Of a stretch of 28,155 bases of DNA, positions 14,892 to 23,546 are shown piece after piece (position 1 is the first letter of the stretch; every line of letters starts with the position of its first letter). Source of the stretch: a virus; IMG/VR virus record IMGVR_UViG_3300023192_001146, positions 1-28,155 of that record, one strand, 5' to 3'. The position numbers and the translations under genes are program-made. The notes below the pieces were generated by a model. That model was not told the origin of the DNA. It made no database searches and worked only from the letters and a program-made list of their open reading frames with translations.

Positions 14892-15113
14892 TCAATAAAA
14901 TGGTATATTTTCCTTTTTAGGTTTTCTTTGTTTAGGCAAATGAATCACACTAGGAATTTCATTTGTTTTAGGTTCTGGTCTATCCTTTTCTTTAGATAAA
15001 TTCATTGGCCTGTAATCAGTATTTTCCATCTTCGCTCTTTCTTGCTGAGTAAGAATCCTTTCTGCTTGCATTAGTTTTTTTCTCATTTTTGTCGTTTCTT
15101 CTCTTGTTACCAT
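14892..15113 (-). CDS. Small basic hypothetical protein
   Basis: This is a 73 aa, very basic protein without the tag. The N-terminal half is a charged helix (Thr/Lys/Arg/Glu), and the C-terminal half is Pro/Lys/Asn-rich and probably disordered. The ATG is preceded by GGACAAGTAAT within the end of the previous gene, with which it overlaps by 7 bases. A downstream ATG at residue 10 is an alternative. Basic composition is compatible with nucleic acid binding or charge neutralisation inside a capsid, but nothing in the sequence proves either. Confidence 0.62.
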   Translation of the reverse strand: MVTREETTKMRKKLMQAERILTQQERAKMENTDYRPMNLSKEKDRPEPKTNEIPSVIHLPKQRKPKKENIPFY

Positions 15114-15355
15114 ATTACTTGTCCAATAATTAGTTCAACTGCACTATTCATATCTAATGCTTTATCTCCCTTTCCCATCGCATTATGCATAATTAATTTA
15201 ATACTATAATATAAAGAAGAAATATCTTTTGGTGAATAATCTTTCACATTATCTATTGTTATAGTTTCTTTTTCATCCTCTTCCCAAGGCCCATCAAAGG
15301 CCCCTGTTTCTTCAAATGTAGGCACTTTCTCTTTAAGTATTTTTTCCCAAGTCAT
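15107..15355 (-). CDS. Small tagged unknown protein
   Basis: This is an 82 aa protein from the ATG at 15355, giving the tag MTWEKILKEK. The frame is open from a GTG three codons upstream, but that GTG lies inside the GGTGATT ribosome binding site that serves the chosen ATG. After the tag comes a low-complexity acidic linker (about residues 13-30, E/D-rich with Pro and Gly), then a helical C-terminal half. It overlaps the next gene by 7 bases. Function is unknown; the tag plus acidic linker layout matches other members of the set. Confidence 0.72.
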   Translation of the reverse strand: MTWEKILKEKVPTFEETGAFDGPWEEDEKETITIDNVKDYSPKDISSLYYSIKLIMHNAMGKGDKALDMNSAVELIIGQVIW

Positions 15356-15356
15356 T

Positions 15357-15647
15357 TTAATCACCCATTATCTTTTTTTGTTGTAAAAGACTAATCCATT
15401 GTTCTCTTAATCCCATATCTCTAGTAATATATTTAGTTAAAGGCTCAAGAATTATAACTGCATTATCTGTTACCGAACCCTGCGTTTCTACATCTCTATA
15501 TTGCGTCTTTTGACCCACATTTTCATGCCATTTATTAGAAATCTCTCGACCATTCTTAATGTTGTTATTCAACATCCATAAAACCATCTCTTCAATATTA
15601 TTAAATTGTGGTGGTGTAATTTCTTTTAATATATTTTTCCAATTCAT
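15357..15647 (-). CDS. Small tagged unknown protein
   Basis: This is a 96 aa protein starting with the tag MNWKNILKE, then a short Thr-Pro-Pro linker and a helical, mixed-charge body. GGCGGAATTTAATG supplies the ribosome binding site, and the start overlaps the portal stop by one base (TAATG). It is the first of the second cluster of tagged genes. The final codons GGGTGA supply the ribosome binding site (GGTGATT) of the next gene. No known domain is recognised. A position right after the portal would fit an internal head protein or a portal-associated factor. Confidence 0.75.
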   Translation of the reverse strand: MNWKNILKEITPPQFNNIEEMVLWMLNNNIKNGREISNKWHENVGQKTQYRDVETQGSVTDNAVIILEPLTKYITRDMGLREQWISLLQQKKIMGD

Positions 15648-17293
15648 TAAATTCCGCCTCTTTCAGTCCTTCTATCTACATTATTATTTGCGGCTTCTTT
15701 TGGTAAACCTTTGTTCCGATTAGGTGGCCCTACGCTCATTTTAGGTTTAGGACTTGCGGCTTTTACTTTGGCTGGTTGCCCTGCTTCGGCCATTGTTGGT
15801 TTAGTTCCGGCTTCCATCATTTGCCCTAATTGTGATTGGTCTATATCTGTTCCAGCATAAGGGTCACGTTCTATTTCTTCCTCTTCTTGAACTTCTCCTT
15901 CGGGTTGGGGTTCAGGTTTTGTATAAATGAATTTACCTTCTTCATCCATATCTACCTCAAATCCAAGATTCTTAATTTGCCCTGCAATATTAACTTCAAT
16001 TTCACGCTTTCTCATTGTAGCAATTTCATCTTCTTCTTCCGAAGGTGGTAGCACAATATTCCAATCAGTAATTCCAAATTGTTTAACAATAAATGTAAAT
16101 ACATACTTATTCCAAACACTCTGCGCCATTTCAACTGCACGATTAGTTACAAGAATTTGCATACCTTCATTATTTAATCCACCACTAGTTGAACTATCAG
16201 CCATGAAAATTTTACTTACACCATAAAATGCTGAAATCCTATCTCTTAAATCTTCTTTAACAGCCATATAATCCATTTCTTTTAAACTATCCATAAATTT
16301 AATCCATTCAACAGAACCTTTCCCATTTTCTGCTTCAATACCCATCACTGGAATAAAATGGGCATCTTGTTCCATCTTTTCTTTAACACCTCGCCAAAAT
16401 GTTCGCATAGATTCAATATTTCTAGTTTGAACAGCCAATAATCCTCTAGGCATTCTTGCTTTGGTATAGGCTTGATTAATATAATTCTCCATAGCAATAA
16501 GAGTTGTTAAGTGATTCCACATAGTAATGATTGGACTTGACCCATATAATCTACTAGGAGAATATTTACTAAAATGAAGAACTTCTCCTTTAATGAAATG
16601 TTGTTCTTCTCCATGCGCTCTATTAGTATAATGAACAGGGAATAATTCACATCCACATTCATCACATTTCTCAAAAGGTTCTGTAACTATTATATCTCTA
16701 TGATTAATACAAGTAAAAGCATTTCCACCCTTATTGCCATCATCATCACATACAATAGCCATAGTTACTGGGTCAGCCCTATATAATTGTTTAATTCTAT
16801 GCGCCTTAATCTGCCCATTGCCATCAAGGAAATATTCTTTGACTAGAACTAAATATGCGTCATCCATGATATTCAAATCATCTTCTAATTCCTTAAGAAT
16901 ATCAATAAACATTTGTTCCGATTCATTTACATATTCACAATGTAGAAAAGTATCTGCGTATATTTTTTGTGCAGGGTCAGGTTTTCGTAAATTATTAGAT
17001 TTACATTCAGCACATTTATCCACAATATTACCATGTTCTTTTCCGCAATCTTCACATTTCAATTCAAATTTAGACGACCATTCATATCCTCTTCTAAATA
17101 TTTCATTCTTTAATTGGGTAATACAAGTTCGCAAAATTACAGAACTTTGAGAAATATGGTAAATAATTGGCCCAGTCATCATTAAAGGATGATGCTGTTC
17201 TTGAATGCCCATTTGATAAATTTCTCTGTCTAAAGGAACAGGTGTAGATTTCCTAAAAAAATTCATAACTGAAAATCGTCGCTTTTCCGTCAT
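15647..17293 (-). CDS. Portal protein with two zinc-ribbon-like insertions
   Basis: This is the dodecameric vertex channel for DNA entry and exit, called from length (548 aa), position right after the terminase block, and typical portal sequence such as Y-H-I-S-Q-S-S-V-I-L-R-T near residue 45-56 and the helix-rich middle with F-Y-G-V-S-K-I-F-M-A-D (about residue 353-363). The start has GAGGGAGAATG. Unusually, it carries two candidate zinc ribbons: C80-x2-C83 with C94-x2-C97, and C195-x2-H198 with C210-x2-C213 (plus C215). The C-terminal 100 residues are Pro/Glu/Lys-rich and look disordered. Zinc sites could stabilise the portal or bind a partner such as the protease or terminase. The stop overlaps the next start by one base. 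Confidence 0.9.
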   Translation of the reverse strand: MTEKRRFSVMNFFRKSTPVPLDREIYQMGIQEQHHPLMMTGPIIYHISQSSVILRTCITQLKNEIFRRGYEWSSKFELKCEDCGKEHGNIVDKCAECKSNNLRKPDPAQKIYADTFLHCEYVNESEQMFIDILKELEDDLNIMDDAYLVLVKEYFLDGNGQIKAHRIKQLYRADPVTMAIVCDDDGNKGGNAFTCINHRDIIVTEPFEKCDECGCELFPVHYTNRAHGEEQHFIKGEVLHFSKYSPSRLYGSSPIITMWNHLTTLIAMENYINQAYTKARMPRGLLAVQTRNIESMRTFWRGVKEKMEQDAHFIPVMGIEAENGKGSVEWIKFMDSLKEMDYMAVKEDLRDRISAFYGVSKIFMADSSTSGGLNNEGMQILVTNRAVEMAQSVWNKYVFTFIVKQFGITDWNIVLPPSEEEDEIATMRKREIEVNIAGQIKNLGFEVDMDEEGKFIYTKPEPQPEGEVQEEEEIERDPYAGTDIDQSQLGQMMEAGTKPTMAEAGQPAKVKAASPKPKMSVGPPNRNKGLPKEAANNNVDRRTERGGI

Positions 17294-19077
17294 TCTCCCT
17301 CATCTCCTTTTGGCCCTTTATGTTCAAATAAATAATCACTTGCATCATCAACACTAGACCATTCATGTTCAGTAAGTTCATTTTCCTCTTCAATTTCTTC
17401 AAGGTCATTTATTACTTCATCGACATTACCTTTATTTGTTTCTGCCCATTTATCCCATTTATCTTCCCATAACTTAACAACATTCATTATTTTATCTATA
17501 ACTGATTGTGGAAATCTAACAAAAGAAATTCCAGATTCATCCTCGTTTAAATTATTAATTATTTCTTTTTCCTTATCTGTTAATTGATTAACAATTGTAT
17601 TAACCATATCTGGTATATACATGAAATGCACTTTATCTTTAAAATAAGCAGGGACGGCAGACAAATTGACTGAAGGTTCAATAATCCATTCTTTAATTGC
17701 TCGATTAACTTTATCCGATTTAACAATACTTTCTAATTCAGTCATAGTATTCATTTTACAATTATCTTTATATTTAGAAATATTTTCAATATCAATATCA
17801 TCTTTAGAAAAATCATAATTTACATGGTCTGCATGATTAGCCCATTTCATTAATTTAAACAGTTCAGTCATTCTTTCTTTAGCCCAAGGCTCTTTCTTAT
17901 GGTTTTTCTTAATACGAATTAATTCTGTAAGAATATCAGCATTGGCTCCCTTCATACGAAAATAAGGTCTACATTTTCCAATTAATGTTGTAATATCTCC
18001 TTGTGAATAAAAATTAAGTCTATTTACAGGGCGAGTTCCTTGTGGGGATTTTTGGTCTAAATGTAATTTACCAATTCCTAATTCTTTGTGTAACTCAGTA
18101 ACGAAGGCTTTTCCACGATTTCCAGTAGCAACCATACCTATTCTTGGGTTGTGGTTTCTATCCATTGTAATATAACCATCCGAATCTATAAAAGCGGCAG
18201 TATAGGCATACAGGTCTTTTTTAATTTCATCTGTTAATTTATAATATTCACCTTCAATATTAGTAATATCCAACCTATCTGCAACCTTACAAATCATCTG
18301 TGTAGAACTTCTCCGATGCAATTTAGAAGGCAATTTATCATAAATATTTCTTGCGGAAATTCCCTGATTTTCACATACTGACTTCAATACAAAATCATCT
18401 AATTGAGAAGAAATATTTTTCTTAATAGAGTGAATTGGAATTTTATTAATACATTTCCTAAATTCTCTTTTAGCCTTAGTCATTTTCTTACTTAATTTAG
18501 AATAATCTTCATTGTAATTTACACCTCTATGTAATTCTGCTTCCCAATATTTACAGAGGCTTTCAATTATTTCCCGTCTATTTGTTTTATCTTTAATTGA
18601 ATGTATTTTCTTTAAATCTGCTTCTGTATAACGCATTTGCCGTAATGGGGTTTCATATGGAGATAACCAATATATTGATTTAATACAATTTGAAAGGTGG
18701 TCGGAATAAGCCATAATTAAATTATCAATTCCTTTACTAAATTCTATCTTTTCTTCACCTTTCAGGGTTCTTCTAAATTTCTTTAAATCTTTAACAAGTG
18801 TTGGAATCTTTTTCTCTTTAATCACATATTCTTTAGGAAATGATTCTAAAGAGCGTTTCGCTTGTGAAATATTCACATTATATTTTTTAGAAATTCCAAT
18901 GGCTATTTCATAATCATCATTAATTGGAAGGGTGCTTATCCAATTACGAACACTATCTAAATCTTCTTTAACTTCGTCTTTTTTATCTGCCAAAATTGCT
19001 AATTCTCCAATATGTTCTGCTTCTAAGCGAAGTTTTTTACCTTCTTCACCTTCTTCATTTTTAGAAATTAAGACCAA
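17290..19077 (-). CDS. LAGLIDADG homing endonuclease-domain protein between terminase and portal
   Basis: This protein is about 595 aa from a TTG at 19077, preceded by GGGGGGTGGAT; a GTG at 19086 and a TTG at 19149 are alternatives. The N-terminal 200 residues are charged and helical. A winged-helix-like segment follows (about residues 235-275), then a single LAGLIDADG motif, A-A-F-I-D-S-D-G-Y-I (around 294-303), with the expected strands and helix after it (I-G-M-V-A-T-G-N through P-Y-F-R-M-K-G). The last 30 residues are strongly acidic. It overlaps the terminase stop by about 17 bases and shares ATGA with the portal start. Such tight coupling is odd for a free-standing selfish gene. It could be a domesticated nuclease or a virion gene carrying an endonuclease insertion. 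Confidence 0.85.
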   Translation of the reverse strand: MVLISKNEEGEEGKKLRLEAEHIGELAILADKKDEVKEDLDSVRNWISTLPINDDYEIAIGISKKYNVNISQAKRSLESFPKEYVIKEKKIPTLVKDLKKFRRTLKGEEKIEFSKGIDNLIMAYSDHLSNCIKSIYWLSPYETPLRQMRYTEADLKKIHSIKDKTNRREIIESLCKYWEAELHRGVNYNEDYSKLSKKMTKAKREFRKCINKIPIHSIKKNISSQLDDFVLKSVCENQGISARNIYDKLPSKLHRRSSTQMICKVADRLDITNIEGEYYKLTDEIKKDLYAYTAAFIDSDGYITMDRNHNPRIGMVATGNRGKAFVTELHKELGIGKLHLDQKSPQGTRPVNRLNFYSQGDITTLIGKCRPYFRMKGANADILTELIRIKKNHKKEPWAKERMTELFKLMKWANHADHVNYDFSKDDIDIENISKYKDNCKMNTMTELESIVKSDKVNRAIKEWIIEPSVNLSAVPAYFKDKVHFMYIPDMVNTIVNQLTDKEKEIINNLNEDESGISFVRFPQSVIDKIMNVVKLWEDKWDKWAETNKGNVDEVINDLEEIEEENELTEHEWSSVDDASDYLFEHKGPKGDEGE

Positions 19078-20509
19078 ATAATCCACCCCCCAATATCTGT
19101 TCCTGTGGACTAGGGCTATCAAATATTCCCATGTCTTCCAACAAAACAAACGATTCTAACATATCATGGGTAGCAGAATTGGCTAAAGCCAACCCCATAA
19201 CTAAATCATCATGCGCCCCAACCCCCTCAAATTTTCCCGTATCTGTAATACTGAACATAGATAACTCTTCAATTATATTATCAGTTACTTTACGAGATTC
19301 GTCATTACCTCTAGGAAAAATAATTTTAGTATTTTCGATATTCATTTGAAGATTAAGAATAATTTCTTCTTTTTTACGTCGAGTCATAGTTATATCTCTA
19401 ACATTTAAATCAGTTTCATTGCGTAATTCTTGAGTAAATGATTTAGCAAAAGCATTAGTTTCAAAATAAATAATATCTGGTTCAAATAATCTTCCAATAA
19501 ATTTTATTTTATTGATATTTTCTCTAAATTCAACATTTTTCTGCCTATCAACATAAATTATTCGTTTATTGCGGTGTTCATCCACTTCAAGAACAATAAT
19601 AACATTGTAATCCCCATCAGTTGAAATGGCTGGGTCCACTCCTGCATAATACTTGTAACCAGCGTCTTTCCTATGACGTAGATGTAAAATATCTTTCTTC
19701 CCTGCTTTCTTACATTTATCTATATGTTCTTGACTGAATAATGCTGTTCCAGTTGAAATAGGAATGCAAAGATATTCTCTTGTAAATTTTAATGAACCAA
19801 CTTCTGCCTTTCTTTGCATGAGTTTTTCATAAGACCACCTTTTAGGCCAAAGAGATTCATTATTTTGATTAAGGCAAGGATAATTTCTAACAGTATAGGC
19901 TTTAGAATATTCTTCACTGGCTAATAATGAAAAAATATCCGTATAAGTAAATGGTGTTCCAATCATTCTTAATGAGGCTGTATGGTGGAGAGTTGGAATC
20001 ATATCTCCGAAGAACCAATCAGTTACTTTTTTAATGGCCGTTAAATTAAATTCTTTTAGAGGGTCGTCAATAATAATTTCTTGTGGATGAAGTCCACGAA
20101 TTTGAGAACCAATTGACCTTTCAAGAATTGAATTACCATTTGTAAGAGTAATATTTCCCACAGCCCACCCCCTTGAAGGTTTAAAATGGGTAATTATTGG
20201 ATTATTAAACATCTTATCTATTTCTCTCATATGAACCATAGTCTGTTTATGATTAGAAGAAATGTATAACATTTGATATGGCGGCGGCTGGAAACATAAT
20301 TGCCAAACTGCCCATGAATGCATAAATACTGATTTACCAAAATCACGACTACAAACAATAACAGTCCTATCAGTAGTATTTACTAATTCCAACCATTCTT
20401 CATGAAATGGGGTAAAATCAAACCCAAGAACTTCTGTAAAAAAATATGGAAAGGAAGTTTTGGATAATTCCATATCCATTTTTTGCCCAAAATCTAATTC
20501 TTCTAACAT
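19061..20509 (-). CDS. terL: Terminase large subunit (packaging ATPase and nuclease)
   Basis: This is the DNA packaging motor, docking at the portal and pumping and cutting the genome. About 482 aa when started at the second ATG (20509), which has AAGGG at correct spacing; the ATG six bases upstream is too close to it. An unusual Walker A, C-S-R-D-F-G-K-S, lies at about residues 53-60, Walker B I-I-I-D-D at about 145-149 and the coupling motif I-G-T-P at about 183-186. The C-terminal RNase H-like nuclease has D in A-G-V-D-P-A (about 292), E in Y-F-E-T-N (about 350) and paired Asp in G-A-H-D-D (about 434-435), all intact. Length is usual for the family. No small terminase is recognised in the window. 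The end overlaps the start of the endonuclease-containing gene. Confidence 0.95.
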   Translation of the reverse strand: MLEELDFGQKMDMELSKTSFPYFFTEVLGFDFTPFHEEWLELVNTTDRTVIVCSRDFGKSVFMHSWAVWQLCFQPPPYQMLYISSNHKQTMVHMREIDKMFNNPIITHFKPSRGWAVGNITLTNGNSILERSIGSQIRGLHPQEIIIDDPLKEFNLTAIKKVTDWFFGDMIPTLHHTASLRMIGTPFTYTDIFSLLASEEYSKAYTVRNYPCLNQNNESLWPKRWSYEKLMQRKAEVGSLKFTREYLCIPISTGTALFSQEHIDKCKKAGKKDILHLRHRKDAGYKYYAGVDPAISTDGDYNVIIVLEVDEHRNKRIIYVDRQKNVEFRENINKIKFIGRLFEPDIIYFETNAFAKSFTQELRNETDLNVRDITMTRRKKEEIILNLQMNIENTKIIFPRGNDESRKVTDNIIEELSMFSITDTGKFEGVGAHDDLVMGLALANSATHDMLESFVLLEDMGIFDSPSPQEQILGGGLFGLNF

Positions 20510-20518
20510 ATTCATCCC

Positions 20519-21049
20519 TTATAATAAAATTTCATCTCTCCAATCTTTTCTAATTAATATTTCATCTTTAAAAAGAATATCTTTCCAAAATATTCCCTTT
20601 TTAATACCCCAATTTTCCCCATATTTTTCTTTCATTGTAGTAATAACTTCTTCAGGAACACCCTCATATTGGTCTGGATTTATATTCCATTCCCACTCTC
20701 TTAATTTCGCCATCCATGTTTCTTGACTACCTCTTTTAGCATTAAAACCAGCAACTTTAGGTCTTTTTTGAATCCATTTTTCTCTTTCTTCAGTAATAGC
20801 CACCATAGTTCCTTTAGTTCCTTCTCTTGCTTTATTTCCACCAACATAAGCAAAAGAACCCTGAATAGTAAAACCTGAAAGACCAATGACTTCTCCATTA
20901 ACTACTCTAATTAACCAGTTTTCTAAATCCCCACTAATGGAATGAAAAGTTCCCCCTCTTGAATATAAATCATTAGGATTATCTTCATTCCATAATTCAA
21001 CGGCACTATCCATAGTCATATGATGAATGCCATCGGGAAGTTCCTTCAC
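20519..21049 (-). CDS. GNAT-like acetyltransferase-fold protein (tentative)
   Basis: This protein is about 176 aa. The frame extends further upstream into the end of the 829 aa gene, but the best ribosome binding site is AGGTGATTAT followed by two GTG codons (21052 and 21049), so I start at the second GTG. Residues about 45-80 read like the central GNAT beta strands and acetyl-CoA loop: W-L-I-R-V-V-N-G-E-V-I-G-L-S-G-F, then a strand Y-V-G-G-N and a basic/Gly loop (K-A-R-E-G-T-K-G). A second possible GNAT strand, K-V-A-G-F-N, follows. The canonical R/Q-x-x-G-x-G/A loop is imperfect, so activity is uncertain. It ends just before the terminase start. It may modify a virion or host protein, or be a fold relic. 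Confidence 0.6.
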   Translation of the reverse strand: MKELPDGIHHMTMDSAVELWNEDNPNDLYSRGGTFHSISGDLENWLIRVVNGEVIGLSGFTIQGSFAYVGGNKAREGTKGTMVAITEEREKWIQKRPKVAGFNAKRGSQETWMAKLREWEWNINPDQYEGVPEEVITTMKEKYGENWGIKKGIFWKDILFKDEILIRKDWRDEILL

Positions 21050-21056
21050 CACATAA

Positions 21057-23546
21057 TCACCTAAACATTGATTTAATTGTATAAACGGCATCTTCATTAA
21101 TACCATAATTTCTAGCAATAGAATCATAAGAAGCAACTGCATCGACAATTTTATTAATTTCAGTTACAGTTAAATCTAAATCATATTCAATTTCCATCTT
21201 AGTGAGAATTTTATCCATATGTGTAATATCTACTAATGATAAAGAAGCATGTAATATAGGTCTATTCTCCATTTTCCTAATAGTATCGTGAGCATATAAT
21301 AAACTCTCATTTATTCTATCCATATTGTGAAATGTTTCTAATGTATTTTTTAATTTAATTAAGGCTTTAACTGTGGCTGGTGGTAACATTGATTCTTGAC
21401 CTAGTTTTTCTTCCCAAATATCTCTATCTTCCGATATACCAAGCCATGCAGTAAATTCTGGAGATTCAACAGCAAATCTAAGCATATCAATTGGATAAAG
21501 ATGTTGTTTTCCTTGTTGTTCTTGATATTCAGCATCAAGAATTGCTAAATCTTCTCCCATAAATAATGGAATTTCTTTAACTTCTTCTCTCATTTTATCA
21601 ATATAGCCAGTTTTTTCTCCTATATCGTAAATAAGGCTTCCAATAGATTGTTTATTCTTTTGAGAAAATTCCTTCCCAAATAATTTATTCAAAGTAGTTA
21701 CTGCTCTTTTAGCACTTCTATATATATCCGTTTGGCGGAAATTTTTAACACCACCTTGACGAACCATATCAATAAAATCAGTTAAATTATTTATTTGCCT
21801 AGCAGTAATTCCTTCTAAACCATAATCTAAAGTTCGGTCAAGAAATGCCCCTATTGGATTTAATTTGGCTTCCTTAAGAGCCAATATTAACCCTTGACGA
21901 CCTTTAACCCATCTCGGTCTTTCTTTCTGTTGAACAACGTATTTACTACTTGCTGGCATTAAATAATATAAATTAATTTGTTTTATCATATTATTCCAAG
22001 CACCATCAAGTTTTTCCGGTATATATCTTGTTCCTTTACCTCTCACTGCCGGTCTTTTTCTTTCTTTAAAAGTTTCAACCATTATTCTATCGGGGTTTTT
22101 ACCAGTCATTTTTCTTTGATATACAGAAAAAGAATCTGTGGCTGATTTATCAATTTCCACAACTAATTCTAAAAATTCAATAGTATCATCTTCTAAATTA
22201 TCCATTGCGCTTGCTCTTTTTCGACCTTTTTCATCTTCTATTTTATCATAACCAATTTTTCTACCCTGCTCAATAATAAATGGAGATACTGGAAGATAAA
22301 ATCCTTCTTTATCTTCCTCACTTAACATACTTTGTTTCTTAAAATCTTCATACCATTTTTCAAAAGACGCTTTATATTGAGGATATTCGTCAAAAAGGAA
22401 ATGCTTTAATCCACCCCTATCTTCACTACCAGTAATCAACTCTTCTATTTGGTGTAATTCAATTTCGGAAATTTTAATACTTTCAAAATCTTTATGGTTT
22501 TCATACCATTGAATAGGGTCTAGTTCAATTTTCACCATCCCACCTTTACGCTCTTTAAAATCATCAAGTAAATCTTCTATTAGATTTTCTTGAGTTGGGT
22601 CAACCCACCCACTTACCCTTGCGCCTTCGGGGTCTTTAGACCAATCTGCTCCCTTTTCTTTTCCTTTTTCCTTTTCGGGTTTAATTACCCCCCCTAATTT
22701 ACTAAATAAATTCATTATTTTAATTGCTTTAGTTAAAGTATCAGGGGTAGAAGTTTCAAACTTTGATAAATGTAATACATAATTATTCAAACGCTTTTCA
22801 TTTACAAATCGACTCAATTTATCAACATCAGCATGAAATTCCTTAAATGCATTCTTTTTATCTTTATTAAAGTCCGACTCTTCTAACAGTTCTGCCTGTT
22901 GCAAAAATTCCTTTACTGATGTTTCTAAATCATCAAACCTACCATATATATTAGCCCAATAATTGTAAATTTTATCTCTAGAAGACCATCTACTTAATTG
23001 CATATCTCCAATTTCATCTGCCCATCCAATATCAACATAAGTTTGGGCTTCTTTATCTGCCCTAGTCTTCAATTCATTATCTCTATTATAAATTCCAATT
23101 AATGATTTTAAATTTTCAAAGGCAACATCATCCGATTGCAATAATTCAGCAACATTTCTAAAGAAATCTCCTAAATCTTGTCGCAACGCTTCACCTTTAG
23201 TTTTAACAAGAGAAGATTTGAAACCTTCTTGTCTCATATCAGCAATTTTCAAAGGAGCATTTTTATACAGAAAATATGTTTTAAATTTTCTATCAAAGGT
23301 GGCTTCCTGAAATACTTTCTTTTCTTCTTCTTCCTCAATAGGTAACATTTCTTCTATTGGATGGGCTTTAGAAGGTGAAAGGATATATTGTTTTAATTCA
23401 CGCATCTTTTCCCTTCTTTCAGTAGGGTCGCTTTGAGGATTTTGTTGAGCCAAATGGTCGAGTAATTTAATACGAATATCTCTAGTCCATCCACTTTGTT
23501 TTATATCATCTTTAAGAGAATTTAAAAATTCTTTATCATACTTCAT
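21057..23546 (-). CDS. Large helical protein of unknown function
   Basis: This 829 aa protein is the longest in the window. The ATG start has GAGGTGAAATCTAATG before it, inside the end of the previous gene. The composition is charged and helical throughout, with a Lys/Gly/Glu-rich low-complexity linker around residues 288-301 and many Trp, Tyr and Phe residues in the second half. There is no tag of the M-S-W type at either end, no signal peptide and no membrane segment. I recognise no nuclease, polymerase or peptidase motif. Being paired with the tagged 699 aa protein just before the packaging genes suggests a shared role, perhaps an inner-virion or core structure. Confidence in the coding call is high; function is unknown. 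Confidence 0.85.
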   Translation of the reverse strand: MKYDKEFLNSLKDDIKQSGWTRDIRIKLLDHLAQQNPQSDPTERREKMRELKQYILSPSKAHPIEEMLPIEEEEEKKVFQEATFDRKFKTYFLYKNAPLKIADMRQEGFKSSLVKTKGEALRQDLGDFFRNVAELLQSDDVAFENLKSLIGIYNRDNELKTRADKEAQTYVDIGWADEIGDMQLSRWSSRDKIYNYWANIYGRFDDLETSVKEFLQQAELLEESDFNKDKKNAFKEFHADVDKLSRFVNEKRLNNYVLHLSKFETSTPDTLTKAIKIMNLFSKLGGVIKPEKEKGKEKGADWSKDPEGARVSGWVDPTQENLIEDLLDDFKERKGGMVKIELDPIQWYENHKDFESIKISEIELHQIEELITGSEDRGGLKHFLFDEYPQYKASFEKWYEDFKKQSMLSEEDKEGFYLPVSPFIIEQGRKIGYDKIEDEKGRKRASAMDNLEDDTIEFLELVVEIDKSATDSFSVYQRKMTGKNPDRIMVETFKERKRPAVRGKGTRYIPEKLDGAWNNMIKQINLYYLMPASSKYVVQQKERPRWVKGRQGLILALKEAKLNPIGAFLDRTLDYGLEGITARQINNLTDFIDMVRQGGVKNFRQTDIYRSAKRAVTTLNKLFGKEFSQKNKQSIGSLIYDIGEKTGYIDKMREEVKEIPLFMGEDLAILDAEYQEQQGKQHLYPIDMLRFAVESPEFTAWLGISEDRDIWEEKLGQESMLPPATVKALIKLKNTLETFHNMDRINESLLYAHDTIRKMENRPILHASLSLVDITHMDKILTKMEIEYDLDLTVTEINKIVDAVASYDSIARNYGINEDAVYTIKSMFR

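Noticed and set aside
17290-19077. The LAGLIDADG segment could be an intein or an intron-encoded gene interrupting the terminase or portal
   Set aside because: Terminase and portal are both complete and uninterrupted, and no splice-junction residues (N-terminal Cys/Ser block, C-terminal His-Asn) or flanking exteins are visible.
19078-19149. Longer form of the endonuclease gene starting at the TTG at 19149
   Set aside because: It would overlap the terminase by about 89 bases with no clear ribosome binding site; the Trp/Tyr-rich extra residues look like an out-of-frame reading of the terminase.
20701-20898. Minus-strand Lys/Leu-rich frame inside the GNAT-like gene
   Set aside because: It is a shadow frame without a ribosome binding site and with low-complexity composition.
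21050-21148. Longer N terminus for the GNAT-like gene
   Set aside because: The Met/Leu-rich extension is the out-of-frame reading of the end of the 829 aa gene; the ribosome binding site GGTGATT points to the GTG codons at 21052/21049.
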